Shown piece after piece: positions 47,708-59,349 of a DNA stretch of 64,000 nucleotides. The stretch is from Datnioides undecimradiatus (Eukaryota; Chordata; Actinopteri; Lobotiformes; Datnioididae), in NCBI GenBank assembly GCA_008933995.1, contig WARS01000014.1, positions 372,001 through 436,000 on the forward strand. Direction: 5' to 3'. Both the position numbers and the translations under genes were made by a program. Within the stretch, counting starts at the first letter, position 1. Every line of letters begins with the position of its first letter. The notes beneath the pieces were generated by a model, which saw only the letters and a list, made by a program, of their open reading frames with translations, had not been told where the DNA came from and ran no database searches.

Positions 47708-50700
47708 CTAAGAAACAAAAAGGAACAAAAACAGACAGGAGAGAGGTTTTCCAACAGAGCTTTCAAAAGATACTTTTGTTAGATTTTATCACCATATGTC
47801 TTTTGTTATCTGGGAAGCTTCCTCACCAGAATGAAGGCAAGGCTCTGCATTGCTTAAAGCTGAATGCTAACATCGACATGTTAACAACATGACAGAAATG
47901 AGACACTGTTTATGTTAAGCAAGTATAAAGTATGGTATGTTCACCCCCTCAGGTGAGTGAGTTAGCACATACCAATGTTTCCTAATTAACGTCAAAGGGT
48001 ACAGCCAAGGCTTTGACTAGTATTTCATTACAAACATTAGACTATTTGAAATTTTGCTATGATTATGGTGCTATATGGACAAACACCCTTACCGATAAGG
48101 GGCACGCTCTCGGATGGAGGCATGCTCTCAGCCACCATTAGCTGGAACACAGTAAGAGCCAGAAGAACAGTTACACCCAGGGAAACCTTTTCCCCAGAGT
48201 CTGCAGGCAGGTAGAAACCCAGAGGAGCCAAGAAGGAGATGAGGAAGCAGGGGAGGAGGAGGTTGAAGATGTAAAAGGACGAGCGGCGCTGCAGAAGAAC
48301 TGTGTAGGTGATGTCTGGATACGGGTCAGAGCAACAGCCATACATGATGACATTCTTAGTGGCAGGCATCCCGTGGCACTCCCACTCCACATTTTCCACA
48401 AAGTCTGACAGGTCACCACTGTCCATGCCCATAATGATGTCCACCTGGAATTAAAGGTAATGAATCTGATATGATCTGTTAAAGTTAGGTGACGCATACC
48501 ATCATCCTGAAAAGCTGGATAACAAGTTAGAGCTGCTGCATGTGTACAAACCTGGTTGCCATTATAGGTCCAAGAACCAAAAGTGAGGTTGCACTCCTGG
48601 CTGTCAAAGGGGAAGTAAGAGACATCCACCACACATGAGCTCTTGGTGATGGCAGGAGCATCCCAGGTTATCTCCCCGTTGTAGCGAAGTCTCACGTTGG
48701 TGTCCATTGGCCCTGAGAAGTCATCATCGGCTCTGGAGGAGAAATAAGTTGACACAAAATGACAAGTAACTTTGTTTGGGTCATTAGTGGTGACTGAAGG
48801 CATGGTATGCAGTTACAGAAGTTGAATGGGACCTGGAAGTTGTTAACTATTTGCACACCAATACAAATAAATGCAACAGTCCAGCAACATAAGAAGCTGA
48901 TAATGTTCAGTGTTAAATGACAACAGACTTGATTCCACACCTCTTTGATCTCTGAAACACTTATTGCAAGGTTTTTGTATTTGACTTTATAAGACCCTAA
49001 TAAACTGGTTTATAAACCTACAGTGTTTCTGATTTTGGCAGTAGTAGTGACCATGTCAGACAATAATTTAAAACATGTGGTTGTAGACTAATATTTTCCT
49101 CAGTACACCTGCACAATACACTTTTTATATGAATCCCCTTCTCTATTGGAATGTACTTAAATTGTACTTTGTTGACTAAAGAACTTTATAGCTTTGCAAT
49201 TATAAAGAATTTCATAATTTAAGAAGATTATTAGTGCAAGAGTATAATTAGATTCTGACAATTCATGAGATTATTGAGGCACCCCTGAGTAATGTTAATA
49301 GAGCTGTAGAAGCACATACATCCTTGGGAAGCAGAATTTCCCAAGGATGTATGTGTGTAATCCTGCTTCCTGCAGGAATTAGTTTTTTAAGGGTCCTATA
49401 AAACAACTAGATATGAAATTATAGTATTGTGTGTGTGTGTGTGTGTGTGTGTGACGTACGGGCGTACTTATTATAGAGAACAAGGTCAGGCCTCCACACC
49501 AGGCTGCTGGGGATGTGGATCACCTCCAGTCCGTCATAGTCCTCTTTATTCCACTTCAGGTACGCATCATTCCATGTCTGCCTGATCCATAGGTAGGCAA
49601 TCAGCACCTGGTTCCTCTCGTCCTTCATATGCACACACACAGTCAGAATACCAACAGCTGGTTAAAGACCTCTAGGTGTGCTTCTCATTTCTCTGTTGCT
49701 CATTAACTCATGATGAGCATGATGAGGGCAGATACGCTTCAGATTATCACAACAGTTGAAATCCAGACCTGCCTGTCAATATCAGGTGGATGAGCAGAGT
49801 CCCTGGCTGACGGGGGTGTGGGGGTGGTATTGGTATCAATGCCAGAGCTTCACTGAAGCACTGAACCGAAGAAAACATAACCGCTTTGGGTAATAGGACA
49901 CTCCAACACACACATACTTATTTGTTGCCTGGCCCTCACAGACAACCTGGTATACCATCGAGACATCACATTAAGTCAGAGAGCTGTATTCTCCTTTCAG
50001 CCACACACAGACAAACACACATGCACAACCCAAGTGCTAATTCACTGTGGGCTGACACAGCACTGAACCTGAACGGGAACCTGAGCCAGCCAGAGTAACA
50101 TTAGGCCCAGCCTGTACAGCAGGAGGTCTGTCAATCATACACATCAACAACAACAAACTCCTCATTTAGTGACTTCTGTCACTAAAGGAGAACACAATAA
50201 ACATTTAACCCAAAGTTAAAATTTTGTGTTTTGGCTCTTGGTTCAGTGATCTCTGCCAAGTTATTTTAATTACTTAAGTGCAACTACGTTGTTTTACTGC
50301 AAGCAGGGGTGCAGTGTTGTCTGGGGTGCAGTCTGTTGATTTAAGTTTGCAGTAATGAGAAATAAGCTCTTAATATTTACTAGTATTAAATAGTTTAAAT
50401 ATTGGTGAGATTATTACAGGCTTTCCAGGTAACCAGTGTGGCAAAGATAGTATTTTTAGTTGTAAACACTCCTGTTATTCGGTGTGAAGAAATGTGGCCT
50501 ATTTTAACAATTAGGCTCCACCCATAATACACAATACATTTAATGAATATATAAGATTGCACATTTGAACAAGCTTACCAATGAGTGTGTACCCACCATG
50601 TCTTTGATCTGAGAGAGGGTGATCTGTAAGGTGACGTTCAGGGCTCTGTCTGTGTCTTCCACAGGACGCAGAGCACTGGAATAATTCTTCATCAAATCAT

Positions 50701-51443
50701 TCAGAAGCTTCTGGGCATAGTGACCCTCAGCTGAGTGAGCCACTAGAGGGGAAAAGATATGGTCATCAGTTGTTTTTGACAAAACAAGCCAATTGCATTT
50801 TTAAATAGTTTTATGTAGCAATACTTCTGAGATTGTTCTGTCCAAAAAATGTAGACGATTAAAAAAAAAACTTGCTTTGCATATTGTTTTTTTCATATTG
50901 TGACATATGTGACACATTGTGATTTTTTATTATTATTGTTCTGCACCAGCCACATTTAGGTCAGTCATACATGCTATATCATAACTGAATAGTATTCATT
51001 ATGGAAAAACTACTGTAGGAATGCATTGCAGAAAATTATTTCACTTTTTCTTTTAAAATAAGTGACAGCTTTTAAGTGATTCATTAAAACTACCCAAAAT
51101 TGGCATCGAAACAGTTTTAATTTAGGGTTTTCTAATGAAAGTTTTGATAAATTTGCAGACAACGTCTTTTACTTTCAGATTAACTGGTTGTTTGGTTAAA
51201 TGGCTAGGTCACGTGCAATTCCAGCATAACTTTGCCTGGAAGGCAGAGCGGGGTGTGCGTAATTACGCACACAGCAGTGAATTTAATATAGATATGGGAG
51301 GTGTGTGTGTACTGCTTTAAACACGACCTCTTACACTCACAGACAACAGTACAGACACGTTTCATTTTTCTGCAAGCAGGAGCATCTGACTCACCTTCAG
51401 GTAGCAGCATCACCAGACAGACAACTGGGATCATCTTGAACAT
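46902..51443 (-). CDS. chrna9: chrna9, neuronal acetylcholine receptor subunit alpha-9
   Basis: Alpha-9 forms pentameric cation channels, often with alpha-10, at efferent synapses on hair cells. Six coding exons: 51395-51443, 50597-50742, 49468-49622, 48552-48732, 48093-48444, 46902-47707; phases agree and give 562 residues. A short signal peptide ([15 protein letters not shown]) precedes [15 protein letters not shown]. The Cys-loop spans about residues 150-164 with 13 residues between the cysteines. Vicinal cysteines in YGCC (about 214-215) mark an alpha subunit. M1 contains [21 protein letters not shown]2 [21 protein letters not shown]3 [14 protein letters not shown]4 [19 protein letters not shown]. 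The M3-M4 loop is long, Ser/His-rich and carries a three-unit repeat, explaining the excess over human (479). Alpha-10 is the alternative; the nsun7 and ube2k neighbours support alpha-9. Confidence 0.93.
47154..47234 (-). repeat. 27-bp minisatellite inside chrna9 exon 6
   Basis: Three imperfect 27-bp units (47208-47234, 47181-47207, 47154-47180 in coding order). They encode nine-residue repeats [18 protein letters not shown] and PCCPEDKKP in the M3-M4 loop. Confidence 0.85.
48093..48444 (-). CDS. chrna9: chrna9 exon 5, ligand site and M1-M2
   Basis: Acceptor ttccag, donor gtaagg. Contains [18 protein letters not shown], the YGCC vicinal cysteines, M1 and the pore-lining M2. The Cys in WECHG is not in human alpha-9 (WEVHG), giving an extra extracellular cysteine. 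Confidence 0.96.
48552..48732 (-). CDS. chrna9: chrna9 exon 4, Cys-loop
   Basis: Acceptor ctccag, donor gtttgt. Reads [20 protein letters not shown], then the Cys-loop [15 protein letters not shown] and [13 protein letters not shown]. Confidence 0.96.
49313..49355. repeat. perfect 18-bp inverted repeat with 7-base loop
   Basis: Left arm CACATACATCCTTGGGAA (49313-49330), loop GCAGAAT, right arm its exact reverse complement (49338-49355). It lies in chrna9 intron 3. Confidence 0.95.
49429..49453. repeat. (GT)n, read as (AC)n after the chrna9 exon 3 donor
   Basis: About 12 units starting 14 bases inside the intron on the minus strand. Confidence 0.95.
49468..49622 (-). CDS. chrna9: chrna9 exon 3
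   Basis: Acceptor atgaag with a poor pyrimidine tract; donor gtacgc followed by an AC repeat. Reads [20 protein letters not shown], then [20 protein letters not shown] and LYN. Confidence 0.94.
50597..50742 (-). CDS. chrna9: chrna9 exon 2
   Basis: Acceptor ctctag, donor gtgggt. Reads [40 protein letters not shown] and QIKDM. Almost the human sequence. Confidence 0.96.
51395..51443 (-). CDS. chrna9: chrna9 exon 1, signal peptide
   Basis: ATG at 51441-51443; reads [16 protein letters not shown] plus one base; donor gtgagt. A second Met is three codons downstream (MIPVV) and could also start. Confidence 0.8.
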
Positions 51444-53530
51444 TTCTAAATACCCCAAGGAAGAAATAAAAGGTAACTACGACCAGCAATCTAACAGTCC
51501 TTTGGTTTCATCCTCTAACAGGCCTACATGATTCCCGTTCAACCCCTATTGAACTCAAGATAACGCAGATAGCAGGGCACTGTTTCATCCGGTTGTCTTC
51601 ACGGTCAGCGTAGCTCTTACTGCTTGGCAGGGGAGGCAGCATGTCTGCTGACTGAGACAGGGAATAAAACTCTGGCTATCACATAGCAGCAGCCGACCGA
51701 GAGAAACAGGATGCCCACGAATCATCGTCTCACCACACAGTGGGCTATTCACCTGTCAATCAAATGCCTGCAGGACAAGGACAACACACTGCCAACAAAT
51801 TATGACATGCAGAAGATTCACATCATACACAGCAATAAATAACCCAACCAGTCAGGTAGTGCTTGAATAACATTGTGGCTTGTTATTTCGATGTGTATCC
51901 AGATGTATCTAGATTTCCTGTTCACAAATTAGTAAGGTTGTACACAGTATTCAATACTATAAGTGAGTGTGGTCTAGACCTGCTCTGTTTGTAAAGTGCC
52001 CTGAGATGACTTTGGTTGTGAACTGGCGTTATATAAATAAAACTGAATTGAACTGAATTGAATTATAAGGTCATAAATCTGTTACTTTGCAACAAAGCAA
52101 TTGTGCCTGCAATTTCAGATGTATTCTCTATTTTAATGTTTTTTATGTTTTGGTTTTTTTTTCATTTTAATCTTCCAACGAGTAGTCTATGGCAGGTAAA
52201 AATTACGGAATGTGCTAAGAACACCATGCTAAAATGATTACATAAAAATTATGAAAACTTAGGAAACCACAAAAAAGTGAATTCCAGCCTGACAGTTGCA
52301 TAATAAAAGATAAAAAAAAGACCACAATAAGCTTATCATAAATTCCCTGCTTTAGTGTGGGAGTTCCCTCAGTTTTTCAATGTCTCCAAACATCAAAATG
52401 AATCCACTGTAGCATGACTGGAATAAAACAAAGCGCATCCAAGGATGGAGTGTATTGGAGTCAGTCCTACAGACACTCCAACACTTAAACAAAACAGAGA
52501 GACAATTTAATTTGTGTGCCTTTTAATTGCACAGATAAGTGATTATCTTGGTGCGATTAGATGAGCCAGAAGACATGCCCATATCTCGTGTTTTTGGCCC
52601 CTTTGTACAGTCCTGTGCTCTGGGTTGCTTGGAGCAGTTCCAGACAGTAGATATTCTAGAGAGATATGCCAGTATCCAGTGGAAGAACACAAAATGATCT
52701 TTTGTCACTGGGGATGCTTGGGAAACCTGAAGCTGGTGTAGTGTGCAGCAGGTGCAGTGCTGTACAGTTAAATCCACGCCAACACGGTCACCAATATCCT
52801 GTCACATATCTACACTACATACTGCTGCTCATTAGCAGACATAAACACGAGTGCCAGTTTTTCTCCTGTTTGGTGTGAGTATGCAAGCTAAAACGCGGTG
52901 TTCAGATTAACGCCAGGGTTTCTTGGAGAGGTTCAGCAACACACAACACGCTACCAAGCAGGCCATCTGTTGTTGTGCTCAGTCCGAGTGTGCCCGCTAC
53001 AAGCAAGGTGATCTGAACATTAAACGTGCCTGCATCACTTCCTTGTTAAGGCTCTAAATGCTTGCTCAGTCTTACGTAAAAGCTGTGCAATACTACTGTA
53101 CAAGTGATTGCAGTACTATAGTACAGAAAGGCAAAGTCCTGGTAACCACAATCCAGTTCTTCTGCAAGTGCATTCTTCATCTAAATTGGCTTGCTCCATT
53201 TTCACTGGCAATGTAATTCCCTGTAGGTTCGATTTCTGTTGGTCTTGTAAATTTAGTGCTTCACCCTAGTTCTTATTCAAATGTATGCACAACCAAATAC
53301 GCATATAAAAACATGTTGGATCCTCAATACTAACGCACATTACCGGTTTCTGTATTCATCAACGTGTCGTGACTGAGACTGAACTTATGAGACTGACTGT
53401 GACACATTGTCGCAAACAGTTTGTTGTTGCTTCTATTTGTAGTTCCTAGGACGGGGAGGGACTACTACAGTTGAGAACACTGCAAAGACACACCACAGAG
53501 ACGACAGAGGGTGGATTAATTTACACAGAC
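51444..53530. other. intergenic region between chrna9 and ube2k
   Basis: Contains the presumed chrna9 promoter side (51444-51800, no clear core element seen) and the short retroelement copy at 51964-52063. No coding sequence recognised. Confidence 0.5.
51964..52063 (+). mobile_element. short 5'-truncated copy of the same teleost repeat
   Basis: About 100 bases closely matching the reverse complement of 35154-35270. It begins TGAGTGTGGTCTAGACC and ends in GAATTGAATT units. TATAAG flanks both sides (51958-51963 and 52064-52069), a 6-bp target-site duplication. It lies between chrna9 and ube2k. Confidence 0.75.
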
Positions 53531-54709
53531 TTTAATATCTTTATTTACAGATGAATCATTTTGACATATTTATCTGTTGGCGTAGTTAAGATCATTATGC
53601 AATATTTTTCAAACTCATTTTTGAACTATTTCCATCCAGACTTGGTGACAGGTTGTGTTATGGCTGAACATGTTTTTTTTGTTTGTTTGTTTTGTTTTGT
53701 CTCGGTTTAAAAACAAGAATCCAAATGTATTCCTGCAGGAGGCCAGAACCAAATAAAATATTTTTTTTAAAAATGTGGGGAAAGGGGCAGGTAATGTCAA
53801 GAAGAGGTGTGGGGGTTTGGGAGCTGAGAATTGCTGCTGGAGCTCTGGGTTTGTCAGAGTTGGAGAGGGGGCATGAAACGTGGCATGAAAAGTATGGCTA
53901 CTGTGTGAACCCTCTGTAACACTTATGAGCTGGTTTCCAGAACAGGGATTGCGCCTCCTCCTATTCGCCGTCTCCATATTTGCAACCTGGTGCACTATAT
54001 ATTCTGAATTTTAAGTTATACTGGTAGTGGAAGTGGATAGTGATTCAAAAGAGTCCTGAAGTTTCAATTTACTATTAATTCTATAGCACTCTATCTCACA
54101 ATAGAGTACCCTTATTGTATAAGGAGTGAACGAGTGAAGGTACTGAGGCTGGACAAAGAGCAAGAAAATTTTACAAAAGATAATTTAGTGTAGGACTCAG
54201 CTCAATTCCTGTTCAACAAAACTGGCACAAAAATGAGTAAAAATCATGACTGGGTCCAAAAAAGCCTTCTAGAATAGCTCGACTCTCTCCTACAAAAAGA
54301 TTTTCACAAATGAAAGTAAATGCACTGCATAGGCAAGGATAAGCCGCTGACAGCCGCTTCCTGGACACTGGCGGGCAGGGGCGGGGTCTTAAGTCTGGCA
54401 TTCGCTTCAAAGGGGATGAGAAGTGGTTGAACTTCTGATCACAGCACTGAATGGAATGTTGAATGAACTTAAAGAAACCAGAGATAAGAGCTCACAGAGC
54501 AGCTGATTGGAGTGTGGTACAGCAGAGGTGAGGAGCAGCGAGGAGAGATGCCACACAGGGAGGATAAGAGGTGGAGGTGAGGAGTCCACTGTGAAATGGG
54601 GGGGGTGTGATGGGGAGAAAGACGCCTTGAGACAGCAGGAATTTGGAAGAGGTGGGTGTGTGAGGAGGAGAGCTAGAGGACAAGAGGAAGATGAAGAGGG
54701 TGTCAGGAT
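53530..54709 (-). other. ube2k: ube2k 3' untranslated region
   Basis: About 1.2 kb between the stop codon and AATAAA on the minus strand at 53540-53545. Contains T/C-rich tracts on the minus strand. No other gene seen. Extent inferred. Confidence 0.6.
53540..53545 (-). terminator. ube2k: poly(A) signal of ube2k
   Basis: Canonical AATAAA on the minus strand, 1.17 kb past the stop. Confidence 0.5.
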
Positions 54710-54784
54710 TCAGTTACTGAGCAGGAGCTCTGTCGCCGTCTCCACGTCCCAGGATTTCGACGACAACGCCACTATAACTGCATT
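54710..54784 (-). CDS. ube2k: ube2k exon 7, end of UBA domain
   Basis: Acceptor cccag. Reads NAVIVALSSKSWDVETATEL and ends LLSN; TGA at 54710-54712. Confidence 0.97.
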   Translation of the reverse strand, partial: NAVIVALSSKSWDVETATELLLSN

Positions 54785-57700
54785 CTGGGGAGAAAAATCA
54801 AAACCCATTCAGAAACCATTCAGTTTTATTCTGCAGCAGAGATCAGCCATGCAATGCACATTGGGGGAGGGCAGAAAAGTTGTGGGTTACTTACTTTTTC
54901 AAAGCCCATGGCACAGAGTTTGTCTATTTTGCGTGTGTACTCCGGACTGGAGACGGGAGCGCCTGCATAGACATGAGACCAGAGCCTCGCTGTCTGTTTG
55001 AACATCTCTGGGTTCTGCTTGTACTGTGCGAAGAAACAAATGCGGACAAACAGCAGAAAGTTTGTGTGAAACAGGTTCAGCATACTGCTGTCAACAACTG
55101 AAACACTGTGTTTTCTCTTAGTTTAGATCCCCCAGCAAATGAGCACCTACCAGCAGAATACCGGCGCTCTTATGACCCATCGCTACCATTTTGCATGTGT
55201 CACTGTTACAATAGAAAACCAGTAAAATATTTCTCCTAAAGATTTTAAGGCTGCTGATATTCTCAGAGCCAGAGAAACCTTTGTTTCCATGCTGTTTGCT
55301 GTATAGCAAGTTATTAGCAACTGGTATGTAATTACAATATATAAACGCGCGGCTCTGGACTCAACATATAATTTTGCAGGTTTTGTACTTGGAGTCCTGA
55401 GCCACGTGTGGCTATAAGAGAAGCGTTTTTGTAAGAGAATTAAAAAAGGTGCAAAACATTCGCAGTGACCTGAACAGCTGCGGGTTTCTGCTCGTTATTG
55501 CAACTTTGACCAGCTATTTAACATTCAATAATTTAAACCGAGTAAAACCTGATTAAAAAAAACAAAACACAATTATTGTGTGGCTAAAAAACTAACCATG
55601 TTACACTGTACTGAATCTTATTCAACAGTGTTTTATTATTTCCAGTAGGTTTCATTGGGATGTGGGTTGATAAGCAATAGATGACTGTTACTACACTAGG
55701 GATTACTGATAGTATGTAGGTGTTATGCGTTAAGGAGAGTAGTGCAAGCAGCTTGCTGCCTACACAAGATATTTCACAACAGTTTCACTTTACTTTCACA
55801 ACACCGAACATTGCCAAGTGTGACATTTAGCTTGTGTACAGCACAATGAAAAAAAACAAAATGCATTCACCTATGGAAGAGCAATTAAGGTAACAAGCCA
55901 CATTCATACACAGAGGAACCCAAAATATATATCTGACCAAAATAATTACCTTGTTATGATAACTGACATCAAATTCCCAGTCAAGACAAAGATTTGTTCA
56001 ACAGTCATGTTGTAAAAAAATACGAGCGACTGAATTATGAAATTGAAGTTACATAACACCATATAAATTGAGCAGTATAAACCCATTAAGATTTTGATAA
56101 GTCCTGCTGACAGAGGAGATGTGTGAGGTGCACATCATGATGTGCAAAGTCCTGGATTAAAACCATGCCGGGCATTAATCTTTCTCTCTTTATTCACCTG
56201 TATGTCTTTACTTCTTATTGTCAATTTTAGGTAGCAATGTTTAGGTGAGAATGTCATAACAAACAGGTGACCTTCCTGTTTGAAACACCAGTCTTTCACA
56301 TCAGTGCAGGGCTGGAATTACAATTAATTCCACCATCTGTTATTCGTTTTGGTTTATTCAAAAAAAAACATGCAAAACCTAGTAATATTCAACTTACTGT
56401 AATGTGGTGTATTTGAGAATCAGGAACTACTTTTGGAAAAGTTGCAAGGGAAAATTCGTAGATTATCAAAGTAGTTGCTAATTTGTTTTCACTCATCTGC
56501 TCTATTAACCCAACAATCATCTGCAGTCCACAGCAGCCTAACAACAAGCCCCACTGACTCACTGGTTTGCCTTAGCACATGCCACAAGACATGTCAGATA
56601 ATTTCATTACACTTGAGTATTACAATGTTATGTGATACTATATCGGTTCTCAAAAACACAGTACTGATTTTAAATTAATATCTTACTTGTATAATGATGG
56701 AAATATTTAATCCCTATGCTTAGACTGCACAAAAGTAATGTTCTGTTGGATGCAACAGTGACTGTGATAGATACAAAGATCCCACTGTTCTGACTGCATT
56801 TAAAAACATTTGGGGGGTGGGTTTCACATTTGCTAAAAATCAGACTATGATGTTCGAGCAGATGGAGGAATTCATTTTAACATTTAGAGGACAACTCTCT
56901 AAATGCTACAGTTACACGAGTTCTTGTCATAAGTTTTGAGTGTTTGGTCTCAACAACCACTTGATATTTGAGCTACGTCAATAAAAACTATTTTAGTCAC
57001 TGTCTTTTAGCTTTGTATTCAGATGAATACAAAAATATAGTCATATTTCACTTAGCTTTAAAAAAAAAAACACACATATATATTTACACAATAAACTTGC
57101 CAAACAAAAGTCCAATTTCCAATACACATGCACACCAACCTGATTAGCTACCACTGCATCCTGTGGATCATCTGGTTCTGCAGCTGCCAATAAGGCTTGT
57201 AGTGACAGAAGGACTGTCCTCAGCGTCATAGCTGCTGCCCTAAAAGAACATACATGGGGACTTTTTAGTGCAAAAACACCAAAGTAGTTTACCAAAAGCT
57301 TTTGTCATTGGTGGGGTGGATAAGTGTTTTAATACTTGACATGACAGTGGGCCAGCTAGATTAGAATCCTTAAATATAAGTGTGCTTTGCCCTACACTCT
57401 TCTATATAAAAAGTGGGATTAATGATAACTATTGCTTTCCAAGTTATCATCAGACTCACTTACCTATTAAATGTTTTACATTGTTTTGTGGTAAGTAGGA
57501 GATTGGATCAATTTATATTGAGGTATAGCTACAGTTTTAAAGATGGTATTAAAACAGTAAAAAAGGCTATGGTTGTGGTAGTGGACAGACTGCTTACACA
57601 TGTCAAAAAGCATTTTATGATGGATCAGGAATGTTAGGAATGCTGCTGCACATTTACTTACCACTGGTCTTTGAGAATGTCCAGACATATTGCACCGGTG

Positions 57701-58956
57701 ACTGAGCTGATGTTGGGATGCCAGATCTTTGTGATAAACCTCACCTAAAAAATTCATTGAAATGGGATGAAGAAAAATCAGATGCGGATTAGTACTGTAA
57801 TGGAAAACTTCTGAAGGCAAAAGAAAAGGATGATTAGCAGTAACAATGACAGCAACGAATCCGTACCTTGGGTGGATTGAATGGATACGTTTCTGGAATT
57901 TTAATTTCTAGTTGATATCTACCTCCTGCAAGAAATGAGCAGTAGCACAATTATGCAATGACTCAAGCTTGCACTAAAAGAGTGATTGTTAAATTTCAAA
58001 TTGTCTTGATTTACATTATTAAGGATTAAAAGCCCCTTTGAATAGTTAGTTGGTGAGGCCTTCTCAAAAATAAAGTTGCTGTCAGTGACCTCCAATATCA
58101 CAATATTGATATGCACAGAACTGTGCATTCATGCATTGTTAGTGTGTGTGAACAAGCCCCTCACCTTCATACGGTGTGTCAGGTGGCCCTGCTATCTCCC
58201 CTTTAAGTTCTGTGAAGTTCTCATCCACCAGATCCACCTTTATCTGGTTTTTGCTCGTCTGAAAAAGGGTGATAGGGCAAAAGAAGCAGTTTAACTTCAG
58301 CAACTGCTAAGCGTTAAGCTTGTGTGCTGTCAAAATCAAACCTGCCTATGCAGCAGAAGTTGACACCCCCTCCTCCACCCTCCCTCCACCTCAGCGTTAG
58401 CCAAAGTTGACCTCAACTTGTTGCACACCTCTTATGAATCTACATGTACTGGGCCCTCTACCAAATGCTGAGACGAAGCTGTGCAGATACAGCAGGACAA
58501 ATGTGAAAGCAAACCTTTAGCACGGATCACGCCAATCTCTCTTTGCTAACACAGCTAGCTTAGTTAACATCGGAGGCATGGTGTGCGAGACAGTAACGAT
58601 GGAAAATATCAACTCGAGGCTCCCCGGTAATACTCCCATAACACGATAAACCGCTTGGTAACAACAGTAACGTCCACTGCTTTAACTTCCCCACTGTGGC
58701 ATGTTAGCAGCTAGCGCTAGTAGCGATTTGTGAAGCCGGATGCACCGCTGTCTGACACAGTTAGCTAAAGCTAGCAGGTCGGTGATTAGAGAGCTGACAG
58801 CTGAGCCAGCGACGCGTCATTCTCATTCAGCCTCACAGTCAAAGAAAGGAAAATGGAAAGCAGCGACGTTAACTGGCAAACGTGACGACCAACCTCTTCA
58901 CTTTTGAGCACCTCCTTGAATTCCCGTTTTATCCTCTGAACTGCGATGTTGGCCAT
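54710..58956 (-). CDS. ube2k: ube2k, ubiquitin-conjugating enzyme E2 K (E2-25K/HIP2)
   Basis: UBE2K charges ubiquitin on a cysteine and builds Lys48-linked chains in cytosol and nucleus. Seven exons: 58894-58956, 58165-58258, 57867-57925, 57662-57744, 57140-57239, 54895-55023, 54710-54784. They sum to 603 nt, 200 residues plus stop, exactly the human length. The N-terminus is MANIAVQRIKREFKEVLK. The UBC fold contains PPDTPYEGGRYQLEIKIPET and the active site GAICLDILKDQW with Cys92. A C-terminal UBA domain runs from SSPEYTRKIDKLCAMGFEK through NAVIVALSSKSWDVETATE to the end LLLSN, which tells it from other E2 enzymes. All phases agree and almost every residue equals human. Confidence 0.98.
54895..55023 (-). 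CDS. ube2k: ube2k exon 6
   Basis: Acceptor cacag, donor gtaagt. Reads YKQNPEMFKQTARLWSHVYA, then GAPVSSPEYTRKIDKLCAM. Start of the UBA domain. Confidence 0.97.
55024..57139 (-). other. ube2k: ube2k intron 5, 2.1 kb
   Basis: AT-rich and without recognisable coding or repeat sequence. Confidence 0.6.
57140..57239 (-). CDS. ube2k: ube2k exon 5
   Basis: Acceptor tttag, donor gttggt. Reads AAAMTLRTVLLSLQALLAAA, then EPDDPQDAVVANQ. Confidence 0.98.
57662..57744 (-). CDS. ube2k: ube2k exon 4, active site
   Basis: Acceptor tttag, donor gtaagt. Reads VRFITKIWHPNISSVTGAIC with the catalytic Cys92, then LDILKDQ. Confidence 0.98.
57867..57925 (-). CDS. ube2k: ube2k exon 3
   Basis: Acceptor ttgcag, donor gtacgg. 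Reads GGRYQLEIKIPETYPFNPPK. Confidence 0.98.
58165..58258 (-). CDS. ube2k: ube2k exon 2
   Basis: Acceptor ttcag, donor gtgagg. Reads TSKNQIKVDLVDENFTELKG, then EIAGPPDTPYE. Confidence 0.98.
58894..58956 (-). CDS. ube2k: ube2k exon 1
   Basis: ATG at 58954-58956, in a CpG-containing stretch. Encodes the first 21 residues (MANIAVQRIKREF...). Donor gttggt, phase 0. Confidence 0.97.
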
Positions 58957-59160
58957 GGTTCCCCCGTGTTCCCGTCCGGTTGGGGCCTCGCCGCCGTCCG
59001 ACCTGACTAACGTTAGCTAGCTTGTTCTTGCCTACAGCAGCTCTGCACTTTTTTTGGATACAACCTCAAAAAATAACAGCTGCAACGTTTTTCACCGTGG
59101 GTGCCGTCAGTCCCGGTTATCAGCGTGGTGGTTTAATTCGTTAAAACAGCTCAACGTGTA
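58957..59160 (-). promoter_or_regulatory. ube2k: ube2k promoter and 5'UTR region
   Basis: CpG-containing stretch directly upstream of the ube2k ATG, with CTAACGTTAGCTAGC at 59007-59021. No TATA box was identified. CpG-promoter character fits a housekeeping E2 gene; the start site is unknown. Confidence 0.5.
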
Positions 59161-59311
59161 TCATCTCAAATCTGTACCAACACAATGGTTGGTGGTACTG
59201 AAAACATTTTAATACCAAACTGCATGCAGTCTGGAGGAGAGGGGGTCATGTGATCTGTATTGCCATCCTGAATGCCTTCTGCCATTGGCTGACCTGTTCA
59301 TGATGAATAAT

Positions 59312-59349
<38 letters not shown>

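Noticed and set aside
53615..53995. 126-codon minus-strand frame
   Set aside because: Lies in the ube2k 3'UTR; low-complexity Pro/Phe/Lys peptide with no family features.
54507..55001. 164-codon + strand frame
   Set aside because: Antisense of ube2k exons 6-7.
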